Below are positions 15,825 through 24,499 of a stretch of DNA of 64,000 nt, piece after piece. The notes beneath the pieces were generated by a model. That model had not been told where the DNA came from. It worked only from the letters and a program-made list of their open reading frames with translations, and did no database searches. Source of the DNA: Halostagnicola sp. A56. Its GTDB lineage: Archaea > Halobacteriota > Halobacteria > Halobacteriales > Natrialbaceae. The stretch covers positions 235,793 to 299,792 of the forward strand of contig NZ_JMIP02000015.1 of NCBI RefSeq assembly GCF_000691505.1, written 5' to 3'. Both the position numbers and the translations under genes were made by a program. Each line of letters begins with the position of its first letter. Position 1 is the stretch's first letter.

Positions 15825-17486
15825 TTAGGAGACTGTATACTGGCGGAACCGTTTCACGGCAGTGCTATAACTCAATCTCGCGATCACCAATCCAATACCC
15901 AGTCCGCCCGTGACGCCACCCGTTCGCAGTACCTCGGTAGAAACGCCACTGGCGATACTAATCTGAGAGCCGTTTGCTGGTGCTAACAGTGCGAAGACGA
16001 GAGCGCCACCGAGTACCCAAATTCCGAGCGAATAGAGGACAAGTGCGGTCATGCTCGGCGGTACAACATCACTGCTCTGGCCGATGGTCATCGCGCTAAA
16101 CCTGGGAAACAGCATGCCGACCGCTGGCGCGAGGCAAACCGCAACCACCGTCAGCACCGCACCAATTACGACGAGCCACGCCTGGACACCGATTGAGTAT
16201 GGGCTTACAACGCCCCCGATGAGCGTAGACAGTATCGTCAGTGGAAGCCCATACAGTAGCCCCGGTACCAGTAAACCGCGAACGAACTGCCGCCCGGAAA
16301 TCGAGGACGTAAGCGTGGCAGGGAGAACGTTCCCTTCATCGCCGAGCGGATTCAACCCGAATACCGCCCCCACAAACCAGGGAACAAACAAGACACAGAC
16401 GACCGGTGCAACTGACATCGGGGCGTTGGATTGAACCGAAAGAACGCTAAGATAGATTCCGAGGGAGAGACTGGTCGTGGCGAGAAGTAACAACCGTCGA
16501 GGTGCTCGCCGCAGTCGAAGCACTACCATTTGAGCCACACACTGTGATGGCCGTCCCACGAACCGAGGAATGATAACCGGTGAAACAGCGGCAGCTAACG
16601 TCCCGTCGCCGTGCTTTTGCTTCTCTCGGGCGGTATTATTCGTCCCATCGGCAGTACTGATTGGACGGGCGACCCAGTATTCGCGCGCGAGTCGTTCGAC
16701 GAGCAGCCCACCGCCACCAACCACCAACAGACAGCCACTCACGCCCGCCAGCACGCGGATTGAAGCGGACGTAACGGGTGTCCCGAAGACGGCGATATCG
16801 ATGAACCAACTCGTCGGAAGCCACTCGAGCGACACTACCTCCCAGATCACGGGTACGTCGGTACTGAGGACCACCACGACGTACCCAACCACGATGAGCG
16901 ACACGGCATGGACGATCAGTTGACCATGTTGGGTGCGCTGCCAACGAGAGCGAGCGGAGACAATCATATAGGTGAAGCCAGCGACGTAACCCGTAACAAC
17001 CGCGCTTGCTGTGAACAGCCCGACGGCGAGCGGAACCAACAGCAAGCTTCCGGGCGAGAGAAACCCGTATCCGACGATACCAACGAGTAAGACTGTCAGC
17101 GGAGCGAGAACCAGACAGGCGGATAGAAACTCAGTGAGCAACATCCCGACGGTGGCCGTTCGGATTGAGACGGTCGTCAGGACGAACGATTTCGCTCTCG
17201 GGGTTCGCCAGTGTAAGAGCGCCCGCTGCGCGAGAAACCAGACAGCGAATATCCACAGCGCACTCACACCCACCCGAACTGAACCGGGGACAGAGAGCGG
17301 ACCTGAGAGTGATCGCAAGAGGAGCGCATAGAGGATTCCCATCCCGCCAAACCAGATCGCCATTCCGACGGCGGAAATTCCAAGCAAATAGAACCGGTAC
17401 CGATTCCGCCGAAGTCCACGAATCGTTCGGCGGGTTCCGACAATCCCCAACTGAACGCCATGATGCAGCCAATTCGGTTCAGTCAT
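15825..17486 (-). CDS. ABC-2 type exporter permease
   Basis: A 553-residue integral membrane protein with 10-12 hydrophobic segments in two halves, for example YRFYLLGISAVGMAIWFGGM (about 30) and LLTEFLSACLVLAPLTVLLV (about 113). It is the membrane partner of the ATPase encoded just upstream. Its ATG 17486 overlaps the ATPase stop by 8 bp (ATGACTGA), a strong coupling sign that also decides the start over 17516. The substrate is unknown; fused-length permeases of this kind often export peptides or lipids, or act in self-protection. Codon choice is visibly less GC-biased than in flanking genes. Confidence 0.82.
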   Translation of the reverse strand: MTEPNWLHHGVQLGIVGTRRTIRGLRRNRYRFYLLGISAVGMAIWFGGMGILYALLLRSLSGPLSVPGSVRVGVSALWIFAVWFLAQRALLHWRTPRAKSFVLTTVSIRTATVGMLLTEFLSACLVLAPLTVLLVGIVGYGFLSPGSLLLVPLAVGLFTASAVVTGYVAGFTYMIVSARSRWQRTQHGQLIVHAVSLIVVGYVVVVLSTDVPVIWEVVSLEWLPTSWFIDIAVFGTPVTSASIRVLAGVSGCLLVVGGGGLLVERLAREYWVARPISTADGTNNTAREKQKHGDGTLAAAVSPVIIPRFVGRPSQCVAQMVVLRLRRAPRRLLLLATTSLSLGIYLSVLSVQSNAPMSVAPVVCVLFVPWFVGAVFGLNPLGDEGNVLPATLTSSISGRQFVRGLLVPGLLYGLPLTILSTLIGGVVSPYSIGVQAWLVVIGAVLTVVAVCLAPAVGMLFPRFSAMTIGQSSDVVPPSMTALVLYSLGIWVLGGALVFALLAPANGSQISIASGVSTEVLRTGGVTGGLGIGLVIARLSYSTAVKRFRQYTVS

Positions 17487-18231
17487 TTGCTGCTTGCTCT
17501 GTGTTGGGTTCCTCACTCGTTAGCTCGAGGAATGCCGCTTCGAGTGTCTGGTGGTCTCCGGTTTCGGCGCGATGTGTGAGATCGCTCGGTGTACCCTCTG
17601 CAACGAGTCGTCCGTCGTATAAGACACCAACTGTATCAGCTATCTCCTCGACGATGGAGATGATATGCGTCGACAGAAACACCGTCGTTCCGCTGGCTGC
17701 ATGTTCGACGATCAATTCACGGAGTGTGCGAGCGGCTCGTGGATCGAGTCCGGCCGTCGGTTCGTCCAAGAACAGGACAGCAGGGTCGTGGAGGATGGCC
17801 TGAATGAACCCCATCTTCTGTCGCATGCCTCTCGAGAAGTCCGCGATTTTGGTCTGAGCGTCCTCGCGGAGATCGAGACGGTCGAGTAACGATGTGATTC
17901 GCTCGGACGCCGGGGATGCTGAAAGATCCCGTAAGCCAGCCGCGAGGTCAAGTTGCTCGAACGCGGTGAGTTCAGAGTAGAGTGGCGGTACTTCCGGGAG
18001 ATAACCGATCTGACGCGTTACCGCCGTTCGGTTGGCAATCGGTGTTCCATTGATAGTGGCAGTGCCACTTGTCGGTTGGGCGAGTGTCGTCAGTATTCGC
18101 ATTGTCGTCGTTTTTCCGGCCCCGTTCGGTCCGAGAAACCCGTAGACGACTCCGTCTGGGACGCTGAGGTCGAGTGACTCGATAGCGACCGTCTGTCCGT
18201 AGTGTTTCGTCAAGCCAGTCGCCTCTATCAT
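17479..18231 (-). CDS. ABC transporter ATP-binding protein (CcmA/NatA type)
   Basis: A 250-residue ATPase energising the permease at 15825. It has Walker A GPNGAGKTTT (near 33), a Q-loop region at TRQIGYLPE, signature FSRGMRQKMG (a variant of LSGGQ usual for this subfamily) near 132, Walker B VLFLDEPTAGLDP near 152 and H-loop LSTHI. The long in-frame extension to 18288 is rejected because MIEATGLTKHYG is the normal N-terminus and att-rich promoter sequence (caattactta) lies just upstream. It forms a two-gene operon with the permease. Confidence 0.92.
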   Translation of the reverse strand: MIEATGLTKHYGQTVAIESLDLSVPDGVVYGFLGPNGAGKTTTMRILTTLAQPTSGTATINGTPIANRTAVTRQIGYLPEVPPLYSELTAFEQLDLAAGLRDLSASPASERITSLLDRLDLREDAQTKIADFSRGMRQKMGFIQAILHDPAVLFLDEPTAGLDPRAARTLRELIVEHAASGTTVFLSTHIISIVEEIADTVGVLYDGRLVAEGTPSDLTHRAETGDHQTLEAAFLELTSEEPNTEQAAND

Positions 18232-18309
18232 TAGTAAGTAATTGTGAACGTGTTCGGTAAATCCATCGCCTATAGTGGACCAGACCAACGCGAGGAAAAC
18301 AGATAATTC

Positions 18310-18440
18310 TACTCGTCTCGAGTCGTCGCCTCGAGCAACATGACCACTCCTCCGAGCAAAGTCACGGTTCGCAGGAAGTTGAACTTGTTCGCCTGCCGTT
18401 ACTCGCCTTCCATGAGCCAGCAGTCGCGGATCGACGGCGT
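18310..18440 (-). pseudogene. Possible DoxX-family C-terminal remnant
   Basis: Read on the minus strand, this stretch encodes EGE-stop-RQANKFNFLRTVTLLGG followed by VVMLLEATTRDE and a stop at 18310-18312. The NKFNFLRT...LLGG pattern resembles the last helix of DoxX-type quinol-oxidase-subunit-like membrane proteins. There is no start codon or N-terminal part, and a stop interrupts the match. I read it as a decayed gene; it could also be chance. Confidence 0.35.
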
Positions 18441-18464
18441 CGTCCCAGGAGGTCCAACCGGCGG

Positions 18465-19403
18465 TTACTTCTCGAGAGCGGGCAGTTCCGCGGTGAGGTA
18501 CTCCACGAACTTCTCGGGGTGTTCGGCGTGGGGCAACAGCGTCGAGTAGTCGACGACGACCAGATCCAGATCGGCCGCTTCGGCGAGATTTCGGCCGTCT
18601 CGCAGGGGGACTAACTCCGCGTCCCGGCCCCAGACGAGCGTCGTTGGCGTCTCGAGGGCGGCGAGTTCGGTCTGGAGGTCGAACGAGTCGTCCGGATCGA
18701 GCGTGCCCGCCGCGAAGGAGCCGGGCGCGTACCGCGCGCCGGGCTGGTGGGCGCTCTGCCAGGCGTAGGAGACCTGCTGTTCGTCGATGTTCGCCGGATC
18801 GTAGTAGCCGTCGCGGTCGTAGAAGTATCGGATCGAGGGCTTGCTCGAGAGCATGTTAAAGAGCGTCGTGCCCACGACCGGCGTTCGAAACAGCGTCCGG
18901 AGCCACGGCCGTTCGGTCCCGGTATCGGCCGTCGGGCAGATGAGAACGAGTCGCTCGAAGTCGCCGTCTTCGGCCGCCTGCACCGCGAACGAGCCAGTCA
19001 GCGACGACGCCACGACGACAGGAGAATCTGTCACGTCGGCCGCGAACTCGCGGACGAAATCGGCGTACAGACGGGCTGAGTACTCGAGCGGCGGCCGATC
19101 CGATCGGCCGAACCCGGGGAGGTCCACGGCGAAGACGTGGTAGCTCTCCGCGAGTCGCTCGAAGATCGGCTCGAACTCGTTCGCGCTCCCGGCCGCGTGA
19201 ACGCCGTGACAGAGGAGCATGTCCGGGGCGTCCGGGTCCCCGGCGACGGTGTAGGAGACATCCATCCCGCGCCACCGATAGGTGCGTTCGACCCCCGGCA
19301 GCGGGTTCTCGAGGTCGCCCGCCCGTCTCCTGAGCAGGCGGTTTCCGAGGACGGCTGCGCCAGCGGTTCCCAGCGCTCCGGCGGCTGCTGTTCGAAGTTT
19401 CAT
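18465..19403 (-). CDS. Alpha/beta hydrolase
   Basis: A 312-residue alpha/beta-hydrolase-fold protein. A hydrophobic N-terminus (TAAAGALGTAGAAVLGNRLL) may be a membrane anchor. The oxyanion region is LLCHGVHAAGS near 62 and the acid/His residues lie in LVWGRDAELVPL near 262 and LLPHAEHPEKF near 294. The nucleophile elbow reads VVASSLTGSFAV: Ser is present but the flanking glycines of G-x-S-x-G are Ala and Thr. ATG 19403 is the start that places the hydrophobic segment first. The substrate is unknown. Confidence 0.82.
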   Translation of the reverse strand: MKLRTAAAGALGTAGAAVLGNRLLRRRAGDLENPLPGVERTYRWRGMDVSYTVAGDPDAPDMLLCHGVHAAGSANEFEPIFERLAESYHVFAVDLPGFGRSDRPPLEYSARLYADFVREFAADVTDSPVVVASSLTGSFAVQAAEDGDFERLVLICPTADTGTERPWLRTLFRTPVVGTTLFNMLSSKPSIRYFYDRDGYYDPANIDEQQVSYAWQSAHQPGARYAPGSFAAGTLDPDDSFDLQTELAALETPTTLVWGRDAELVPLRDGRNLAEAADLDLVVVDYSTLLPHAEHPEKFVEYLTAELPALEK

Positions 19404-19512
19404 AGCCGGTAATTCGTCGTCGACGCCCTTCAACCTGCGGCCGTTCGGGAACTTCTCGAGCGCACCACTCCGGTCGCTATCGTCGAGACGGCCGCGGCGG
19501 GCTCGGAGCCGC

Positions 19513-20616
19513 CTACCGCGACCGGTTGCCCGCCATCCGCTCGGTCTCGAGGCGCTCGAGACAGTCTTCGACCGGCTCGAGGAGTTCGTCGGCAACCGCG
19601 TACGGGTCCGTCTCGCCGGTTCGAACCGCTTCGGCGACCGCTTCGATCCCGCCGGCGCGTTGCAGTTCGTCCTCGAGCAGCGAGTTCGCGTCCTCCCTGA
19701 GCAGGGTCCGGATCTCTTCGGCGTAGCGCTTGCGGGCGTGTTCGGCCCGCTCGCCGGACTCCTCGAGGTACGTCTGATGGTTTTGAAACTCGCTCAGCAG
19801 GTCGTCGATCCCCTCGCCTTTCGTGGCAACGGTCTCGACGATCGGCGGTCGCCAGGGCGTCTCGCCACTCGAGTCGTCGTCGTCGCCCGCCGGTTCACCG
19901 CTCCCGTGGTCGGTCGCGCTCCCGGCGTCCGGCCCGTGGTGGCCGTCTCCGCCGCCGAACCCGCTCCCCTCGCCGAGGTCGATCATCTCTCTGAGCTCTT
20001 TGACGGTGCGGTCGGCGCCCGGTCGGTCGGCTTTGTTGACGACGAAGACATCGGCGATCTCGAGGATGCCGGCTTTCAGCGTCTGGATCGAGTCGCCCGA
20101 CCCCGGCGGGACGAGTACGCCGACGGTGTCGGCGGTGCGGACGATGTCGATCTCGTTCTGGCCCGCGCCGACGGTCTCGATGATGATCTTGTCCTTGCCG
20201 AAGGCGTCCATCGCCTTGACGGCGTCCGCCGTCGCGGTCGAGAGCCCGCCGAGCGTGCCCCGAGCGCTCATCGAGCGGACGAAGACGTCCATGTCGCCGA
20301 CCGTCGAGGCCATCCGGATGCGGTCGCCGAGCACCGCGCCGCCGGTAAAGGGCGAGGAGGGATCGATCGCGATGATGCCGACCGTTTCGCCGCGCTCGCG
20401 GTAGGTTTCGGCGAGTTTGTCCACCAGCGTCGATTTGCCGGCCCCGGGGCTTCCCGTGATGCCGATTACGTCCGCCTCGCCCGTGTGCGCGTACAGTTCC
20501 GAAACGAGGTCCCGGTAGCCCGGCGATCGGTTTTCGATCTTCGAGATCGTCCGCGCGAGCGCGCGGTGTTTCCCCGACAGCAGCCCCTCGAGCAGTTGCT
20601 CGTCCGGCTCGGTCAT
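19513..20616 (-). CDS. meaB: Methylmalonyl-CoA mutase-associated GTPase MeaB
   Basis: GTPase chaperone that loads and protects adenosylcobalamin on methylmalonyl-CoA mutase. In 367 residues it shows Walker A GITGSPGAGKST near 52, switch/base III-like ETVGAGQNEID near 147 and NKAD near 196. A Gly/Asp/His-rich insert (about 215-245) interrupts the GTPase domain and looks like a halophilic loop. The C-terminal helical dimerisation part is present. Its ATG overlaps the stop of the upstream mutase small subunit (ATGA), consistent with a functional pair. Confidence 0.94.
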   Translation of the reverse strand: MTEPDEQLLEGLLSGKHRALARTISKIENRSPGYRDLVSELYAHTGEADVIGITGSPGAGKSTLVDKLAETYRERGETVGIIAIDPSSPFTGGAVLGDRIRMASTVGDMDVFVRSMSARGTLGGLSTATADAVKAMDAFGKDKIIIETVGAGQNEIDIVRTADTVGVLVPPGSGDSIQTLKAGILEIADVFVVNKADRPGADRTVKELREMIDLGEGSGFGGGDGHHGPDAGSATDHGSGEPAGDDDDSSGETPWRPPIVETVATKGEGIDDLLSEFQNHQTYLEESGERAEHARKRYAEEIRTLLREDANSLLEDELQRAGGIEAVAEAVRTGETDPYAVADELLEPVEDCLERLETERMAGNRSR

Positions 20617-21029
20617 CGTTGCGGGGCGTTCTCCCGGACGAAGTCGATCGTCTCCTCGATCGAGGTGCCGGGACCGAAGATGGCGGCGACGCCCGCTTCC
20701 TCGAGTTCCGGCCGGTCCTCGTCGGGGATCACGCCGCCGACCAGCACGAGCGTGTCATCTTTGGCGTCGTACTCCTCGAGGCCGTCCATAATCTTCGGGA
20801 CGAGCGTGTTGTGAGCGCCCGACAGAATAGAGATCCCGAGCACGTCGACGTCCTCTTGGACTGCGGCCTGAACGATCTCGTCCGGGGCCTTGTGCAGTCC
20901 GGAGTAGATGACCTCGAATCCGGCGTCGCGGAATGCCCGAGCGATGACGTGTGCCCCGCGGTCGTGTCCGTCGAGTCCGACTTTCGAGACGAGACACCGA
21001 ATCGACTCCGCTTCCTGTTCGCTACTCAT
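20613..21029 (-). CDS. Methylmalonyl-CoA mutase, cobalamin-binding (small) subunit
   Basis: Binds adenosylcobalamin for rearrangement of methylmalonyl-CoA to succinyl-CoA. The 138-residue protein is just the B12 domain, with the DGHDRGAH motif (D-x-H-x-x-G, His axial ligand) near 21, the SILSGAHNTL loop near 76 and VGGVIPDED near 103. Archaea encode this domain apart from the catalytic subunit, which is not in this window. The in-frame extension to 21185 is rejected; MSSEQEAESIRCLVSK is the usual N-terminus. Operon with meaB. Confidence 0.93.
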   Translation of the reverse strand: MSSEQEAESIRCLVSKVGLDGHDRGAHVIARAFRDAGFEVIYSGLHKAPDEIVQAAVQEDVDVLGISILSGAHNTLVPKIMDGLEEYDAKDDTLVLVGGVIPDEDRPELEEAGVAAIFGPGTSIEETIDFVRENAPQR

Positions 21030-21254
21030 GCCAGTACGTTTCCCAGCCGTCTGTTTGACTTTAACGGTCGTTCCTGAGGATGTGTCAGTCTCTAGCGTAC
21101 AGTTGGGACGGAGCCGACGAACCGCCCGCCGTCCCGCCGTTGGCCGACCGGGTCCATCGCTCGCCACGAAACTGGACCGAACCAAAGGCTAAAGAGCGAA
21201 ACGACCGTATATTTCGGTAATGATTAGCATTCGTTTACTGCGGAGGGATCTCTC

Positions 21255-21929
21255 GTGGGCGTCGAAATAAAAGAAACCAGGGTCACCGACGCCGAGTTCG
21301 AATCGATGAAGCGGTTCGTCTTCGAGTATCTGGCAGCCAGCGTCGCGAAGGAAGACGAGGGCGGCCGGATGCGGTGGTACCCGTGGCACTCGGCGGAGTA
21401 CCGCCACAACCACATCCTCAACGTGGTCGCGCTCGCCGAGGAGATCGCGGAGAAAGAGGGTGCGGACGTCGATGTCACGCGCGTCGCCGGACTCTTTCAC
21501 GACGTGGCCAAACTCGAGACCGATCAGGAACTCCACGCCGAGGCCGGCGCTCGCGTCGCTCGCGAGTACCTCGAATCGCGCGGCGAGTACCCCGAATCGT
21601 TCGTCTCGCAGGTGTGTCGGGCCATCGAGTACCACTCCTATCAGGGAGACTTAGACGACCTCGCCCTCGAGACCCAGTGTCTCATCGAGGCCGATCTACT
21701 CGATAAGGTCGGCGCGAACGGAATCGCGCTGATGCTCCTGCGCATGGGTTACGAGGCTCGAACCCACATGGATTCGGAGGAGATGGTCGACCGCGTCTTA
21801 GAGCGCGGACTCGAGGCCGCAAACCGCGTCGAGAGCGACGCCGCAGAGAGCATCGCCCACCAGCGACTCAAGCGCGTCCGCTGGTTCAGCGACTGGCTCG
21901 AGGACGAAATCGCGGCGATCGGCAGTTAG
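21255..21929 (+). CDS. HD-domain phosphohydrolase
   Basis: A 224-residue metal-dependent phosphohydrolase. HD-family ligands are seen as RHNHILNVVALAE near 50, GLFHDVAKLE near 79 and AIEYHSYQGD near 122. The C-terminal third is helical. The start is GTG 21255, supported by a ggagg ribosome-binding site at 21242-21246 and a gtatattt TATA element at about 21208, so this gene has a short leader. The nucleotide substrate is unknown. Confidence 0.85.
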   Translation: MGVEIKETRVTDAEFESMKRFVFEYLAASVAKEDEGGRMRWYPWHSAEYRHNHILNVVALAEEIAEKEGADVDVTRVAGLFHDVAKLETDQELHAEAGARVAREYLESRGEYPESFVSQVCRAIEYHSYQGDLDDLALETQCLIEADLLDKVGANGIALMLLRMGYEARTHMDSEEMVDRVLERGLEAANRVESDAAESIAHQRLKRVRWFSDWLEDEIAAIGS

Positions 21930-22113
21930 CGCCGCCGTTTCTCGGATCTTTTTCGCCCGGTTGGAGGCCGCTGTAGCGATTTCGCCGCGAATCGCTCCCG
22001 CGAACCGACCGGATTCCCAGCGAGTAGGAATCCGCCGCCCGCACTTACCTACCGAACCGAATGTGCTAGTCGATTACAACCTCTCGGGCTCGCAATCGAA
22101 GCCCTGCAAATCC

Positions 22114-23094
22114 ATGCACGAGATACGAACCAGCCCGTCCGAAACCGCCGATGCGCGCGACGCCGCGGAACGACAGGAATCAGTCGATTCGCGGACCGAC
22201 TGTCCGGAGTGTGGCGGCGACCTGCGCCGCGACGGCGAGCGGGGCGAAACCGCCTGTGGCGAGTGCGGACTCGTCGTCGACGAGCGCGCGATCGATCGCG
22301 GGCCGGAGTGGCGCGCGTTCACCAGCGACGAGCGCGAGTCCCGCAGCCGCGTCGGCGCGCCGATGAGCGAACTCAGACACGACAACGGCCTCAGCACGCG
22401 AATCGACTGGCGAAACCGGGACGGCTACGGGAAGAAACTCTCCGCGAGAAAACGAAAGCTGTTCCAGCGATTACGGACCTGGGACGAACGGTTCGTTACC
22501 AAGGACGCTCGGGAGCGAAACTTAAAGCAAGCCTTCGGCGAGATCGACCGGATGGCCTCGGCGCTCGGCCTCCCGAAACCCTGCCGAGAAACCGCTGGGG
22601 TCATCTACCGACAGGCCGTCGAGCGCGACCTGCTGCCCGGTCGGTCGATCGAAGGGATGGCGACGGCCAGTCTGTACGCCGGCGCGCGAAAGCAGGGAAC
22701 CCCGCGGACCCTCGTCGAGTTCGAGACGGTGAGTCGCGTCGAAAAGCTCCGCATTCAGCGGGCCTATCGCTACCTCTCGCAGGAACTCGACCTCCGTCTC
22801 GAGCCTGCGGATCCGCTCCAGTACGTCCCGCAGTTTTCCTCGGCGCTCGAGTTGAGCGACGAGGCCGAACAGCGCACGCGCGAACTGCTCGAGGCGGCCA
22901 AATCCGACGGTCTCCACAGCGGGCGAAGCCCCGCGAGCATCGCCGCCGCGGCGCTGTACGCGGCCGGCCGATTGACGAACGAGGGAATCACGCAGGACGC
23001 CGTCAGCGACGCCGCTCACGTGAGCTGTGTGACTATTCGAAAACGCTACACTGAGATACTCGATGTCTACGAAGCGCACCAGAACGGCCGATGA
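22114..23094 (+). CDS. tfb: Transcription initiation factor IIB
   Basis: Bridges TBP/TATA and RNA polymerase. The 326-residue protein has an N-terminal zinc ribbon (CPECGGD near 31 and CGECGLV near 50), the B-reader/linker region RGPEWRAFTSDERESRSRVG, then two cyclin repeats (LKQAFGEIDRMASALGLP near 143 and the second ending SCVTIRKRY). Haloarchaea carry several TFBs with different promoter sets. An upstream in-frame extension is rejected: it crosses a probable promoter region and adds no family sequence. It is the same length as the TFB at 56508 but clearly diverged from it. A small wHTH gene follows directly. Confidence 0.95.
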   Translation: MHEIRTSPSETADARDAAERQESVDSRTDCPECGGDLRRDGERGETACGECGLVVDERAIDRGPEWRAFTSDERESRSRVGAPMSELRHDNGLSTRIDWRNRDGYGKKLSARKRKLFQRLRTWDERFVTKDARERNLKQAFGEIDRMASALGLPKPCRETAGVIYRQAVERDLLPGRSIEGMATASLYAGARKQGTPRTLVEFETVSRVEKLRIQRAYRYLSQELDLRLEPADPLQYVPQFSSALELSDEAEQRTRELLEAAKSDGLHSGRSPASIAAAALYAAGRLTNEGITQDAVSDAAHVSCVTIRKRYTEILDVYEAHQNGR

Positions 23095-23116
23095 AAGCGA
23101 GTTCGTGGAGCACCGA

Positions 23117-23362
23117 ATGACGACTGAACGCCGAATACTCCGACACCTCACAGAGCGGGGACCGCTCGACGTCGTCGAGCTCGCGACCGCGCTCGAGACA
23201 CATCCGATGACGGTCGAACTCGCCTGCGAGCGCCTCCACGAGAACGAACGCGTTCGGCTGGTCGGCTCGAGTCGGTACCGACTCGTCGACGGCGAGCGCG
23301 CCGGCGGAGCCAGAATCGACTCAGAGCGCGACGACGGTATCGGTACTGACTCCGAGCGGTGA
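23117..23362 (+). CDS. Small winged-helix DNA-binding protein
   Basis: An 81-residue protein beginning MTTERRILRHLTERGPLDVVE, a wHTH with recognition helix HPMTVELACERLHE. The C-terminus is acidic and low-complexity. A frame start at 23063 inside tfb is possible, but ATG 23117 has ggag at 23107-23110 with good spacing and lies 22 bp after the tfb stop, suggesting co-transcription with tfb. Regulatory targets are unknown. Confidence 0.65.
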   Translation: MTTERRILRHLTERGPLDVVELATALETHPMTVELACERLHENERVRLVGSSRYRLVDGERAGGARIDSERDDGIGTDSER

Positions 23363-23520
23363 CGATCTGGGCGGCGGCGGTGACAGTGCAAACGCTCAAC
23401 GGTGGCGGTGCGAGCGGCCGGCGCTGACAGTCCGCACGGCCGGCGGTCATTGTGGACGGCGTCGATAGTCGAACGGGTAGCCGGCGGTGGCATTATGGGC
23501 GGCCGGTTCCGAGTACGCGT

Positions 23521-24425
23521 ATGCGCGTTGCAATTCTGGGCTGTGGATACGTCGGCTGCGAACTGGGCCGACAACTCCGCGAGCGCGGCCACGACGTGAT
23601 CGGCGTACGGCGCTCCGAGTCGGGCATCGAGACGATCGAATCCCTCGGCCTCGAGGCCGTTCGGGCGGACATCACCGACGCGACGACCTCGAGTCGGTCC
23701 CGTCGGTCGACGCCGTCGTCTTCGCCGCGAGCAGCGGCGGTCGGGGCGCGAGCGCCGCACGAGCGGTGTACGTCGACGGGCTCGAGACGGCTATCGACAC
23801 GTTCGGTTCGCGCGCGGATCCGCCAGACCGGCTGATCTACACCTCCTCGAGCGGCGTTCACGGCGACCACGACGGCGACTGGGTCGACGAGGAGACGCCG
23901 ATCGATCCGACCACCGAGAAGACGGCGGTGCTCGCCGACGCCGAACGCGTCGCCCTCGAGACGCCCCCCGAGTACGAGTTCGAGGGGACCGTCGCCCGGT
24001 ACGCGGGGCTGTACGGACCGGATCGGTACCGACTCGAGCGCTACCTCGAGGGGCCGGTCACGGCGGGCTACCTGAACATGGTCCACCGCGACGACGCGGC
24101 GGGCGCAGTCAGGTACCTGCTCGAGGAAGATCTCGCTCGCGGCGAGGTCGTGCAGGTCGTCGACGACGAACCCGCCGACAAGTGGGAATTCGCAGACTGG
24201 CTCGCGGACGAAGCGGGGATCGACGACCCGCCAAAGCAGACGAAATCCGAACGCCTCGAGGACGGCGACCTCTCGGCGGCCGCCCGGCGTCGGATTCGAA
24301 CGAGCAAGCGATGCTCGAACGAGAAGCTTCGCGGGCTCGGCTACGAGTTCGCGTACCCGACGTTTCGAACGGGGTATCGCGACGCGATAGACGCATATAT
24401 TGCCGGAACCTCGTCGAACGACTGA
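23521..24425 (+). pseudogene. NAD-dependent epimerase/dehydratase, frameshifted near 23685
   Basis: Extended short-chain dehydrogenase, likely a sugar-nucleotide epimerase. ATG 23521 starts MRVAILGCGYVGCELGRQL with the GxGxxG NAD motif. This frame is good to ITDAT (about 23685). The homologous sequence then continues in the -1 frame as DLESVPSVDAVVFAASSG, through the YTSSSGVHG strand, to TGA 24425. One base missing around gcgacgacctc would join both parts. The two halves together have normal length (about 300 residues) and no other lesion, so this is a recent mutation or a sequence error. A gcattatgg element lies about 31 bp before the start. Confidence 0.78.
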
Positions 24426-24499
24426 TAGTTCTGGTATGTTTTGCCTTCGTACCAGTCGGAGGGGGGAAAATTCTTGGTGGCTCGATTTAACAGTGGGGT

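Noticed and set aside
17479..18288. A longer N-terminus for the ABC ATPase starting at 18288
   Set aside because: The first 19 residues are atypical and lie over AT-rich promoter sequence; the standard start is at 18231.
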